A stretch of 6,176 bases of DNA. Source: a bacterium. GTDB lineage: Bacteria; Patescibacteriota; Microgenomatia; JAADGY01. The number at the start of each line of letters is the position of its first letter. The stretch's first letter is position 1. The translations under genes and the position numbers were made by a program. The stretch is from positions 1 through 6,176 of the forward strand of contig JAADGY010000020.1 of assembly GCA_013152165.1 (NCBI GenBank), given 5' to 3'. Below the pieces are notes generated by a model that was not told the DNA's origin, ran no database searches, and was given only the letters and a program-made list of their open reading frames with translations. This document shows, piece after piece, positions 1-5,606 of the stretch.

Positions 1-283
<283 letters not shown>

Positions 284-300
284 AGAGTTAAATCTTAGCA

Positions 301-322
301 CCTTACAGCATAAGCTGTAAGG
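301..322 (-). other. Perfect hairpin in the 16S rRNA leader
   Basis: CCTTACAGC (301-309) and GCTGTAAGG (314-322) are exact inverted repeats around a 4-nt loop, 18 nt upstream of the estimated 16S 5' end. On the transcribed strand the hairpin is followed by TGCTAAGATTTAAC, a weak match to rRNA antiterminator boxA (TGCTCTTTAACA), giving a boxB-boxA-like arrangement. A local processing stem for pre-16S is the alternative. The structure is directly visible; the role is inferred. Confidence 0.5.
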
Positions 323-362
323 ATTTTTATTTGTACAAGACTCAAAAAAATCGCCTCCTACC

Positions 363-392
363 ACTATCTTAAGTGATAAAACAAATTGTCAA
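363..392 (-). promoter_or_regulatory. Candidate rRNA operon promoter
   Basis: On the minus strand a perfect -35 TTGACA (392-387) is followed after 18 bp by GATAGT (368-363), matching TATAAT at 4 of 6. This would place the transcript start near 356, giving a leader of about 70 nt before 16S. Upstream of the -35 (393-420) the strand is rich in A and T runs, as in an UP element. The -10 match is moderate and the spacer is one base longer than the optimum. Confidence 0.5.
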
Positions 393-467
393 GGTACTAC
401 TTAAAAAAACTTTTAACACTCTAACTCAATCTTAATTTTAACACAAACCACAACACCCTTCCTCTCA

Positions 468-604
468 TTACACACTCTCCATCTTCTTTACTCCAGGAGC
501 GGGCTTAAACTGCACCTGAAACTTTAATTCCCGGGGCTCTTTTGGACTGTGCCAACTTCTTCCACTCCCTTAAGTGCTTCTTGGGCCGTGCCCCCCCACT
601 CCCT
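468..604 (-). pseudogene. Possible decayed small gene (HU-like C-terminus?)
   Basis: This GC-richer island sits in an A/T-rich spacer and has no intact gene. On the minus strand one frame (569 to stop TAA 468-470) ends FKPAPGVKKMESV, preceded by PRELKF. The pattern resembles the C-terminal arm of HU/IHF-type DNA-binding proteins (ELKI..V..FKPAP.LK). A second frame (604 to 527) reads AQEALKGVEEVGTVQKSPGN and stops at 524-526, so a frameshift around 520-545 would be needed to join them. Neither frame has a convincing start codon or ribosome-binding site. An imperfect 34-nt/28-nt duplication (537-570 and 577-604) lies in the same island, so the coding look may come from repeats rather than a gene. 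Low confidence. Confidence 0.2.
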
Positions 605-605
605 C

Positions 606-801
606 TAGTAGTTTGTTTAGAGTTTATGATTTAGTATTTAGTGCTTACCCGCTTCGCCTCGCGAAGCGAGGCGAGTAGATTTAACATTTAAGATGCAGAT
701 TTGAGATTTGACATTTAAGTTTTGACATTTTCTTAATCTTATTACCTATCACTTATTACTTCTTACCTGTACCTTGGACTTTTCACTTTTAACTTTTAAC
801 T
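606..801. repeat. Palindrome-centred degenerate heptamer array, copy 1
   Basis: Read on the minus strand from 801, the sequence divides without remainder into 7-mers: 18 A/T-rich heptamers (801-676; AGTTAAA, AGTGAAA, GTAATAA, TAAATGT, CAAATCT types), a 28-bp GC-rich palindromic block (675-648, four heptamer lengths), then six more heptamers of TAAANNN type (647-606). The total is 196 bp, or 28 times 7. Units are degenerate but stay in phase. The array starts in the last codons of epmA, so the stop codon (789-791) lies inside it. A related element is found at 1963-2067. Apart from this array and the island at 468-604, nothing else was recognised between the rRNA promoter and epmA. Confidence 0.7.
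648..678. repeat. 31-bp palindromic repeat, copy 1
   Basis: This 31-bp sequence is identical to 1963-1993, in the same orientation. It can fold as a 9-bp stem TCGCCTCGC/GCGAGGCGA around a GAA loop (654-674), or as a shifted 7-bp stem GCTTCGC/GCGAAGC around CTC (651-667). The size, GC-richness and intergenic position resemble REP elements. A transcription terminator is less likely because no T-run follows on either strand. Confidence 0.85.
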
Positions 802-1766
802 AACAATCCTACTTTTCCTATATCTTTTTTATTCATCTTTATCATTAACAACCTATCCACACCCAACGCTACTCCGCTGCATTCCGGCAATCCTTTCTCT
901 AAAGCTTCGATAAAACCCCAATCAACCCTTGGCACTTCCTTGCCCTGTTCCCGCATCTTTTTTATTTCTTTCTCAAACTCTAATCTTTGTATCCTTGGAT
1001 CATCCAATTCAGAATAACCATCACAAATCTCAACCCCGTTAATGAACAGCTCAAATCTTTCCTTGAATCGATCATCTTTTTTACTCGGCTTGGCTAATGG
1101 AGCAAACTCAACTGGAAAATTGTAAATAAATACCGGCGTGCCAAAACCTAACTTCGGCTCCACTTCCGACACATATATCAAATTAAACACTTCCTCCCAC
1201 CTCCATTTGCTCTCAACCGCCACGCCCTTTTCACGACCCACTCTAACTAGCTTCTCCTTGTTAAAAAAGACCTCTTCACCAACTCCTAAATACCTTTCAA
1301 ACGCCTCCAGCATGCTCAACTTTTCAAATTCACCGGTCAAATCAACTTCATCATCCCCAAATTTGATCTTTTTTGCTCCAATTACCGTCTTGATCAAACT
1401 CTGTGTATCCTCCATTGTTCTAAAAATATCTGCCCCTACCCTGTACCACTCCAGCAGTAAAAACTCCGGCCTATGCATTAAACCAAAATCGCCATTCCTA
1501 AAACATGACCTCACTTCAAACACATCACCCATGCCGGCCGCCAACAACCGCTTCAACCACAACTCCGGCGACGGAGTCAAAAATAATCTCTTTCTTTCCC
1601 CTTCAGGCAAAATCAACTCTGTTTCCATAAAATCAAGATAGGATTCGGGTATCAAAAACGGACTTAAAATCGGCGTTTGCACCTCTGTAAAACCTTGATC
1701 TGCAAAAAACCGCCGGATCTCATTAACCATACTGCTCCTGCCTAAAACAGCCTTCAAATCAATCAT
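789..1766 (-). CDS. epmA: EF-P lysine ligase (EpmA/GenX/PoxA family)
   Basis: The 325-aa product is a stand-alone class II lysyl-tRNA-synthetase-like catalytic core with no N-terminal anticodon-binding OB domain. The family ligates (R)-beta-lysine to a conserved lysine of elongation factor P in the cytoplasm, helping ribosomes through polyproline. Visible: motif 1 region GFTEVQTPILSP (25-36), SPELWLKRL (66-74), motif 2 VRSCFRNGDFG with HRPEFLLLEWYR (85-109), NGVEICDGYSEL (243-254) and motif 3 CSGVALGVDRLLM (296-308). SPE and SGVALGVDR follow E. coli EpmA (SPE, Ala298) rather than LysRS (APE, GLGIGIDR). The start ATG 1766-1764 gives exactly the E. coli length of 325 aa. Alternatives are the in-frame ATG 1775 and GTG 1814, which add nonconserved residues. 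TATAAT lies 7 nt before this ATG. The stop sits inside a repeat array. No efp or epmB is in the window. Confidence 0.93.
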   Translation of the reverse strand: MIDLKAVLGRSSMVNEIRRFFADQGFTEVQTPILSPFLIPESYLDFMETELILPEGERKRLFLTPSPELWLKRLLAAGMGDVFEVRSCFRNGDFGLMHRPEFLLLEWYRVGADIFRTMEDTQSLIKTVIGAKKIKFGDDEVDLTGEFEKLSMLEAFERYLGVGEEVFFNKEKLVRVGREKGVAVESKWRWEEVFNLIYVSEVEPKLGFGTPVFIYNFPVEFAPLAKPSKKDDRFKERFELFINGVEICDGYSELDDPRIQRLEFEKEIKKMREQGKEVPRVDWGFIEALEKGLPECSGVALGVDRLLMIKMNKKDIGKVGLLVKS

Positions 1767-1773
1767 AATACTC

Positions 1774-1779
1774 ATTATA
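1774..1779 (-). promoter_or_regulatory. Candidate -10 element for epmA (leaderless start)
   Basis: A perfect TATAAT lies on the minus strand, followed by GAGTATT and then ATG at 1766-1764, so a transcript would start at or next to the start codon. No TTGACA-like -35 is visible 16-18 bp upstream, and TG sits directly against the hexamer rather than one base away as in an extended -10. If translation instead starts at ATG 1775, the GGGGGTG at 1792-1786 could act as a poor ribosome-binding site and this hexamer would be incidental. Confidence 0.35.
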
Positions 1780-1854
1780 CATAAACACCCCCATCTCCAT
1801 CCCTGTATAGGCACCCACTTAAAAAACCATTTCCCTAGGTAGTTTTTGCCCGGT

Positions 1855-1910
1855 ATTGCAAATGCTGAGCAATCCTGTACCGTCTCCGACGCAAGATCGG
1901 AGGCTGGTAC
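1855..1910. other. Two adjacent inverted repeats in the intergenic region upstream of epmA
   Basis: GTACC-GT-CTCCGA (1877-1889) pairs with TCGGAG-GCT-GGTAC (1897-1910) across a 7-nt loop, giving an 11-bp stem with a small internal bulge. ATTGC/GCAAT (1855-1859 and 1869-1873) forms a shorter stem next to it. Both lie in the 290-bp gap between the cohesin gene and epmA. They could be a structured leader of epmA, a transcript 3' end, or part of a repeat; nothing in the sequence decides this. The epmA reading frame stays open leftward of this region up to a TGA near 1936 but has no start codon before GTG 1814. Confidence 0.4.
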
Positions 1911-1962
1911 GTGGTGAGGTTTGGAATTTTTTCACTTGCGGAGCTTGTCAACGCGAGACGGG

Positions 1963-1993
1963 CCCGCTTCGCCTCGCGAAGCGAGGCGAGTAG
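1963..1993. repeat. 31-bp palindromic repeat, copy 2
   Basis: Identical over 31 bp to 648-678 and in the same orientation, so the two copies bracket epmA. The 9-bp stem/GAA-loop fold is at 1969-1989. Flanks on the low-coordinate side (1962 leftward) do not match those of copy 1, while the high-coordinate side continues into the same kind of A/T heptamers. Confidence 0.85.
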
Positions 1994-2067
1994 TTTTGAG
2001 ATTTGACATCTAACATTTGACATTTTTATCTTATCTTTACGAACTTTCTGCTTTTCCACTACCAACT
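1991..2067. repeat. Degenerate heptamer array, copy 2
   Basis: On the minus strand, 2067-1991 is 77 nt, exactly eleven 7-mers between the end of the cohesin gene and the 28-bp palindrome (1990-1963). Units such as AAATGTC, AAATGTT, AGATGTC and AAATCTC match those of the array at 676-801. Like that one, it follows a TTGTT and opens with AGTT, overlapping the last codons and stop (TAG, 2061-2059) of the upstream gene. An open frame across 1835-2065 is a by-product of this repeat. Confidence 0.6.
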
Positions 2068-2682
2068 AACAACCGCCGGATCAACATTCGCCAAAGCATC
2101 CTCACCCGGCATGCTCTCAATTATGATATTGGTATCTCTGGTTTTACCAACCCCATCAAACCTTAAACTCACCTCAGCTGGGCCTTTTTTAAGCACCTTA
2201 AACTCAACCGTTACCAAACTGTCTTGAGGCTTAACCGCCACCCCATTATCATCCTTTAAAGACACCAGCACCTCGCCCTTTTTATCGTCTCTAACCAACA
2301 ACACATCCTTAAACGCTTTATCACCTATCCGCACAAATTTTAAAACCTTAGGATCATAATCAAAAACAAAATCCCCTGCCATCAACGCCCCAGGAGTGCT
2401 CAGTGCCACCACCTTTACTTTAGCCCTCTGCCCCACCTTCAAATCCCTAGTCACCCGCTGCAATCCAATCACCACTTGTCTTTCAACTTCAGTTGGTGTT
2501 GCCTTAACCGCCGGTGCTGTTTTTTTATCCACCACCACACTGGGCTTTTTGATAATTTCCTTGGTATAAGACGTCCCACCCTGACTCATCCAAAAATACC
2601 AAACTCCGAAACCGCCCAGCACCAAAAGCCAAACTCCCAACAAAAGTAAAACCCATTTAGTATATTGATGTCTATCTTCCAT
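2059..2682 (-). CDS. Membrane-anchored cohesin-domain protein
   Basis: The 207-aa product has a short charged N-terminus, one hydrophobic segment (about 9-31, WVLLLLGVWLLVLGGFGVWY), a Lys/Pro/Thr-rich spacer (40-65) and one cohesin-like beta-sandwich (about 68-205). Cohesin signatures are VGQRAKVKV, the GALMAGDFVFDYDPKVLKFVRI core, LVTVEFKVLKKGPAEVSLRF and a terminal DTNIIIES..ALANV strand. Cohesins bind dockerins and assemble extracellular complexes; here the domain would sit outside the membrane. The chosen start is ATG 2682-2680 because GGAGG (2695-2691, inside the upstream gene) stands 8 nt before it; an ATG at 2697 would make the protein 5 residues longer and remove this site. The gap to the upstream stop is 1 nt, implying translational coupling with the 964-aa gene. 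The binding partner is unknown, and the upstream protein's dockerin-like end is a candidate. Confidence 0.85.
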   Translation of the reverse strand: MEDRHQYTKWVLLLLGVWLLVLGGFGVWYFWMSQGGTSYTKEIIKKPSVVVDKKTAPAVKATPTEVERQVVIGLQRVTRDLKVGQRAKVKVVALSTPGALMAGDFVFDYDPKVLKFVRIGDKAFKDVLLVRDDKKGEVLVSLKDDNGVAVKPQDSLVTVEFKVLKKGPAEVSLRFDGVGKTRDTNIIIESMPGEDALANVDPAVVSW

Positions 2683-2683
2683 T

Positions 2684-5578
2684 TTACTGACCTCCATTTA
2701 ATTCACTAGATAAGTCTCCGCCTGTCTCTGTCTGGGTATACGATGCTTGGACAATGCTCCAATCCAATGCATTCAAATACCGGTTGCCGTCTTGATCAAG
2801 CAGGTTAAACCATTTCGACCACATAAACTTTGTTAAATCCTCATCAGGAAACATCTCCGGCACTGACTTATACTTGCCATTATCCTTCCCCTCAAACCAG
2901 TTTATGTAAAAACTTGAATCGCCTAAAACAGTCGGGTAAAGCCCCGTGTCAAAGCTGTTGATAACATCATCACCAAACCAAGACAATATGCCGCGTAAAT
3001 ACTTCTTAGCATTTTCTGTGGGAGCATTGATATGACTGTCCCACTCCAACAAGCTCTTATAAGCTCTCATCAAATCATCCTCCACCGGGACATTGCCCGA
3101 CACCGCCCGATTACTGCCGCCGGCAATCATATCGCCGCCATACAACCGGGCCGAGTCATTCACCTCAACCACACATCTATTCTCACTCGCCTGGCAAGTA
3201 ATATCCACATCCCCATCAGCCACCACTAATCTTTTTGCCAAAAAGCCGGCCGGTTTAACAATCAACGCATCCGCACCTTCTAACTCTGACTTTGTTACAG
3301 AGGCAACCCAATCTGCTGTCATCTTAGCATTTTGATAATCATACGTCATCCAAACAATCGGCTCTTTCATCGGGAGCAACTGTACACTATTTCTCCACCA
3401 CACCGGCTTCATTTCGTCCCCGCTCACTACAAACAACATCATCGGCAACTTCCTATAATCCGCCTCACCACTAGCAACAGCTTCTATCGCGTGTAAGGTT
3501 TTAACCGGCATCTGTATGTTCAAGAATATCTCCCCTTCCTCTGGCTGATCCGGCGGATTAGTCGGAGTCGGAGTCGGCCCTTCGGTCGGAGCCGCCGCCG
3601 TCGGCGTCGCCGCTGGTTCCTCTCCGCCAGCAACCGGTATCTCTACGCCATTTCCCACCCCTACCAAAATATCATCACCTGCTACATTTACATTTGTATC
3701 TACTGTGCTGTTAGCTGTATAGGCTAACCAAACCCTAGGTTGGCTGACAGCCTGCGCTCCAGCCCCATCATCCCTTTGAACCTTCAAAACGCCAATTCTA
3801 TAATTGCCTGACTCGCCCAAATGTAAACCAGTTATATTAACAATCACCTGGCGGCTGACCCCATTAATTATTCTTTTGCTAATCGTCGCCTCCGACCCTA
3901 ATTGATCATCTATCACAAATGGCTCATTTGCATCCACCCTAAGCCCTGGGCTGTAATTAAACACTAGGTCCATACTGTCAACCGTCATTTCGTTAACCAG
4001 CCTTAAATTAGCATTCACTGCCACTTGGTTATCAACCAACTCCATCGATAGCCTCGCTTGACTATGTTCTTGGGGCGCCCTACAAGCCATCGCCACCGCT
4101 TGCTCAGTTGCGGCTTGGCCTGCCGGCTCCTCCTGCAATTGACCGTCGACCCTCACCTTATACTCAGCCTTAAACTTCAATCTCTTGCCGCCAACCTTAT
4201 TTAAACTTGATCGGTAGTAAAAAACAAAATCACCGCCGGTTATTTTTTCATTTTTCACCACCGCCCTAACCCGTTTGAAAATCAGCTTGCCTCTAGAATT
4301 TTTTACTTCCGTGTCGGTTTTGCCAAAAGTGCGCACCAAGCTCCACTCCGAAGAGCCCGATTCTTGTTTATAAACCTTTATGGCCCCACCCTTATCCACC
4401 GGCCAGTTCCTTATATTGATTTTCACCGGCAAATTAATCCTCTTATCAGCCAAACATATCAGTGGTTTAGTCGCTATCGAAACCGAAACCTCGGCCGGCC
4501 CCCCAACTTCAGTGGGGCAAACCATCGTCACCGCCTGGCTGGTTACAGCCTGGCCTATCGGCGTATCCTGGACAACCCCATCGACTTTTTCTCTATACTC
4601 CGCTTTAAACTTGTATTGCCTGCCTTTTACATTGTCTAATGAAGATAAGCTGTAAAAAACGTAATCCGCCGACACTAGCTTGTTATTATCATCAAACACC
4701 GCATTCTTCCTCTCCCAAACAATCACTCCGTCCCTTTCAAATTTTTCTTGATTTTTATTTATCGTCGTCAAAACCACCCACCTAGACGAGCCAACTTTCT
4801 GCCGATAAATCTTGATCACGCCACCCTTGCCCACATCCCAACCACTTGCGCTAACCGTAATCGGCACCCTGATTTTATTGCTGTCAGCCGGACAGCTTAA
4901 ACTTCCCGTTGTTATTGATAAAGACATCCCCGTAACCGGAGGGGGCGGCGTCTCTGCCTGACTTATAACCAAATCGCCTTCCACACCCGACAACACATCA
5001 TAGGCTACACTGCTATCCCCTTCTTTAACATCAAAGAAATTATAACCTTCCACATTTCCATCAACCGTTCTCTGGCCGCCGTGTTTAACCTTGACAACAT
5101 AACTTGATTCTCCCGTGATATCAAACTTTAACGTCGGCAACAGGCTGGCGCCGGTCACTTCGCCGTTTGCCGGCACTGTTAAGCCTGTGACAAAAAATAA
5201 ATCTACATCATAAGTCTTTCGATCTGCATTCGCCGTTAAACTTCCGCTTGGCAGTACCAACTCATCCTTATTAACCAACGCCAACATGCCGCCTTGGCTA
5301 TCAACAGCTTCTATCTCAAACTTACTGCCCAGCAAAACCGCTGGCTGATCGGTCGTGTTTTTTATACTGAAATCAACCTTCAAAATCTGCCGGCCGCCCT
5401 CTTCAACAACTTGGCTTTGCGCCTGCAGTTTTACCGGCCCCTGGGGCAATCCGCCCTCCTGAACAAAAATCTTTCCTTTTCTGGGAGTAATAAACGCCGT
5501 TACAATCAAAGCTGTGAAACCAACCCCTAACGCCAAGTAGTTAATCAATAGTCTGTTTTTCCAACGCATTATTTTCAT
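2684..5578 (-). CDS. Large membrane-anchored surface protein with cohesin and dockerin-like modules
   Basis: The 964-aa product has, in order: a transmembrane anchor (about 10-30); a beta-rich domain (about 50-205); a PPPP hinge (211-214); two tandem copies of a module (218-354 and 364-499), each with a Cys near both ends (C229/C354, C375/C499); a cohesin-like domain (about 505-645) ending TVDTNVNVAGDDILVG; a Pro/Thr linker (650-682); and a C-terminal region (684-950) with C795/C802, a GGDMIAGG..EDDLMRAY segment (814-840) and a calcium-loop-like DQDGNRYLNALDW (928-940) typical of dockerin repeats. It most likely acts outside the cell as a scaffold or adhesin; no catalytic domain was recognised. 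ATG 5578 gives the full frame. ATG 5569, three codons later, lies 7 nt after a -10-like hexamer and may be the true start (961 aa). It is first in an operon with the 207-aa cohesin protein and divergent from pth. Confidence 0.85.
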   Translation of the reverse strand: MKIMRWKNRLLINYLALGVGFTALIVTAFITPRKGKIFVQEGGLPQGPVKLQAQSQVVEEGGRQILKVDFSIKNTTDQPAVLLGSKFEIEAVDSQGGMLALVNKDELVLPSGSLTANADRKTYDVDLFFVTGLTVPANGEVTGASLLPTLKFDITGESSYVVKVKHGGQRTVDGNVEGYNFFDVKEGDSSVAYDVLSGVEGDLVISQAETPPPPVTGMSLSITTGSLSCPADSNKIRVPITVSASGWDVGKGGVIKIYRQKVGSSRWVVLTTINKNQEKFERDGVIVWERKNAVFDDNNKLVSADYVFYSLSSLDNVKGRQYKFKAEYREKVDGVVQDTPIGQAVTSQAVTMVCPTEVGGPAEVSVSIATKPLICLADKRINLPVKINIRNWPVDKGGAIKVYKQESGSSEWSLVRTFGKTDTEVKNSRGKLIFKRVRAVVKNEKITGGDFVFYYRSSLNKVGGKRLKFKAEYKVRVDGQLQEEPAGQAATEQAVAMACRAPQEHSQARLSMELVDNQVAVNANLRLVNEMTVDSMDLVFNYSPGLRVDANEPFVIDDQLGSEATISKRIINGVSRQVIVNITGLHLGESGNYRIGVLKVQRDDGAGAQAVSQPRVWLAYTANSTVDTNVNVAGDDILVGVGNGVEIPVAGGEEPAATPTAAAPTEGPTPTPTNPPDQPEEGEIFLNIQMPVKTLHAIEAVASGEADYRKLPMMLFVVSGDEMKPVWWRNSVQLLPMKEPIVWMTYDYQNAKMTADWVASVTKSELEGADALIVKPAGFLAKRLVVADGDVDITCQASENRCVVEVNDSARLYGGDMIAGGSNRAVSGNVPVEDDLMRAYKSLLEWDSHINAPTENAKKYLRGILSWFGDDVINSFDTGLYPTVLGDSSFYINWFEGKDNGKYKSVPEMFPDEDLTKFMWSKWFNLLDQDGNRYLNALDWSIVQASYTQTETGGDLSSELNGGQ
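3561..3608 (-). repeat. Short repeats encoding the Pro/Thr linker
   Basis: The plus strand shows GTCGGA-type units (GTCGGAGTCGGAGTCGG at 3561-3577) and related GCC/GTC triplets to about 3608. They encode the PTPTPT/AAAPT linker of the large surface protein, residues about 657-673. Such simple repeats can vary in length between strains. Confidence 0.5.
4082..4489 (-). repeat. Second copy of a tandem two-cysteine module (within the large gene)
   Basis: This encodes residues 364-499 of the surface protein. It aligns with residues 218-354 at a 146-residue offset: VSVSIATKPLIC matches MSLSITTGSLSC, VDKGGAIKVYKQ matches VGKGGVIKIYRQ, LKFKAEYKVRVDG matches YKFKAEYREKVDG, and EQAVAMAC matches SQAVTMVC. 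The paired Cys suggest one disulfide per module. The domain family was not recognised; an Ig- or FN3-like beta-sandwich is plausible. Confidence 0.8.
4517..4927 (-). repeat. First copy of the tandem two-cysteine module (within the large gene)
   Basis: This encodes residues 218-354, C229 to C354 in the mature arrangement, directly after the PPPP hinge. It is the partner of 4082-4489. The two have diverged throughout, so this is an old domain duplication rather than a recent DNA repeat. Confidence 0.8.
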
Positions 5579-5606
5579 GCTAAACTATTACTCAATCATT
5601 TGTCAA
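5577..5606 (-). promoter_or_regulatory. Promoter of the surface-protein operon
   Basis: A perfect -35 TTGACA (5606-5601) is followed by an 18-bp spacer and TAGCAT (5582-5577, 4 of 6 against TATAAT). The hexamer overlaps the first ATG (5578) and lies 7 nt upstream of the second ATG (5569), so a normal initiation distance would give a leaderless mRNA starting at the second ATG. No Shine-Dalgarno sequence precedes either ATG. The -35 overlaps the -35 of the divergent pth promoter. Confidence 0.55.

Noticed and set aside
537..560. Sigma-54 promoter from TGGCAC on the minus strand
   Set aside because: The -24-like TGGCAC is present, but no GC dinucleotide or TTGC element follows at -12.
648..675. 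Rho-independent terminator
   Set aside because: The stem is strong, but neither strand has a T-run after it (AGCGGG on minus, GTAGATTT on plus).
1138..1641. Plus-strand open frame of 167 codons
   Set aside because: It is antisense to the conserved catalytic core of epmA, and its Ser/Thr/Asn-rich, low-complexity translation matches no family.
789..1766. Lysyl-tRNA synthetase
   Set aside because: It lacks the N-terminal anticodon-binding domain, has EpmA length, and carries EpmA-type SPE and SGVALGVDR in place of the LysRS residues.
1922..1951. Promoter from TTGACA at 1951-1946 on the minus strand
   Set aside because: No -10-like hexamer occurs 16-18 bp downstream.
648..1993. Two identical 31-bp repeats as a CRISPR remnant
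   Set aside because: Only two copies 1.3 kb apart with a conserved gene between them; no spacer-sized spacing and no cas genes.
1835..2065. Minus-strand open frame of 76 codons starting with TTG
   Set aside because: It overlaps the end of the cohesin gene and runs through the heptamer array and palindrome; its Arg/Lys-rich translation is what these repeats give in any frame, and no ribosome-binding site precedes it.
3032..5530. Several short plus-strand frames across the large surface gene
   Set aside because: They are antisense shadows of a 964-codon gene with clear domains; none has protein-like composition or start signals.
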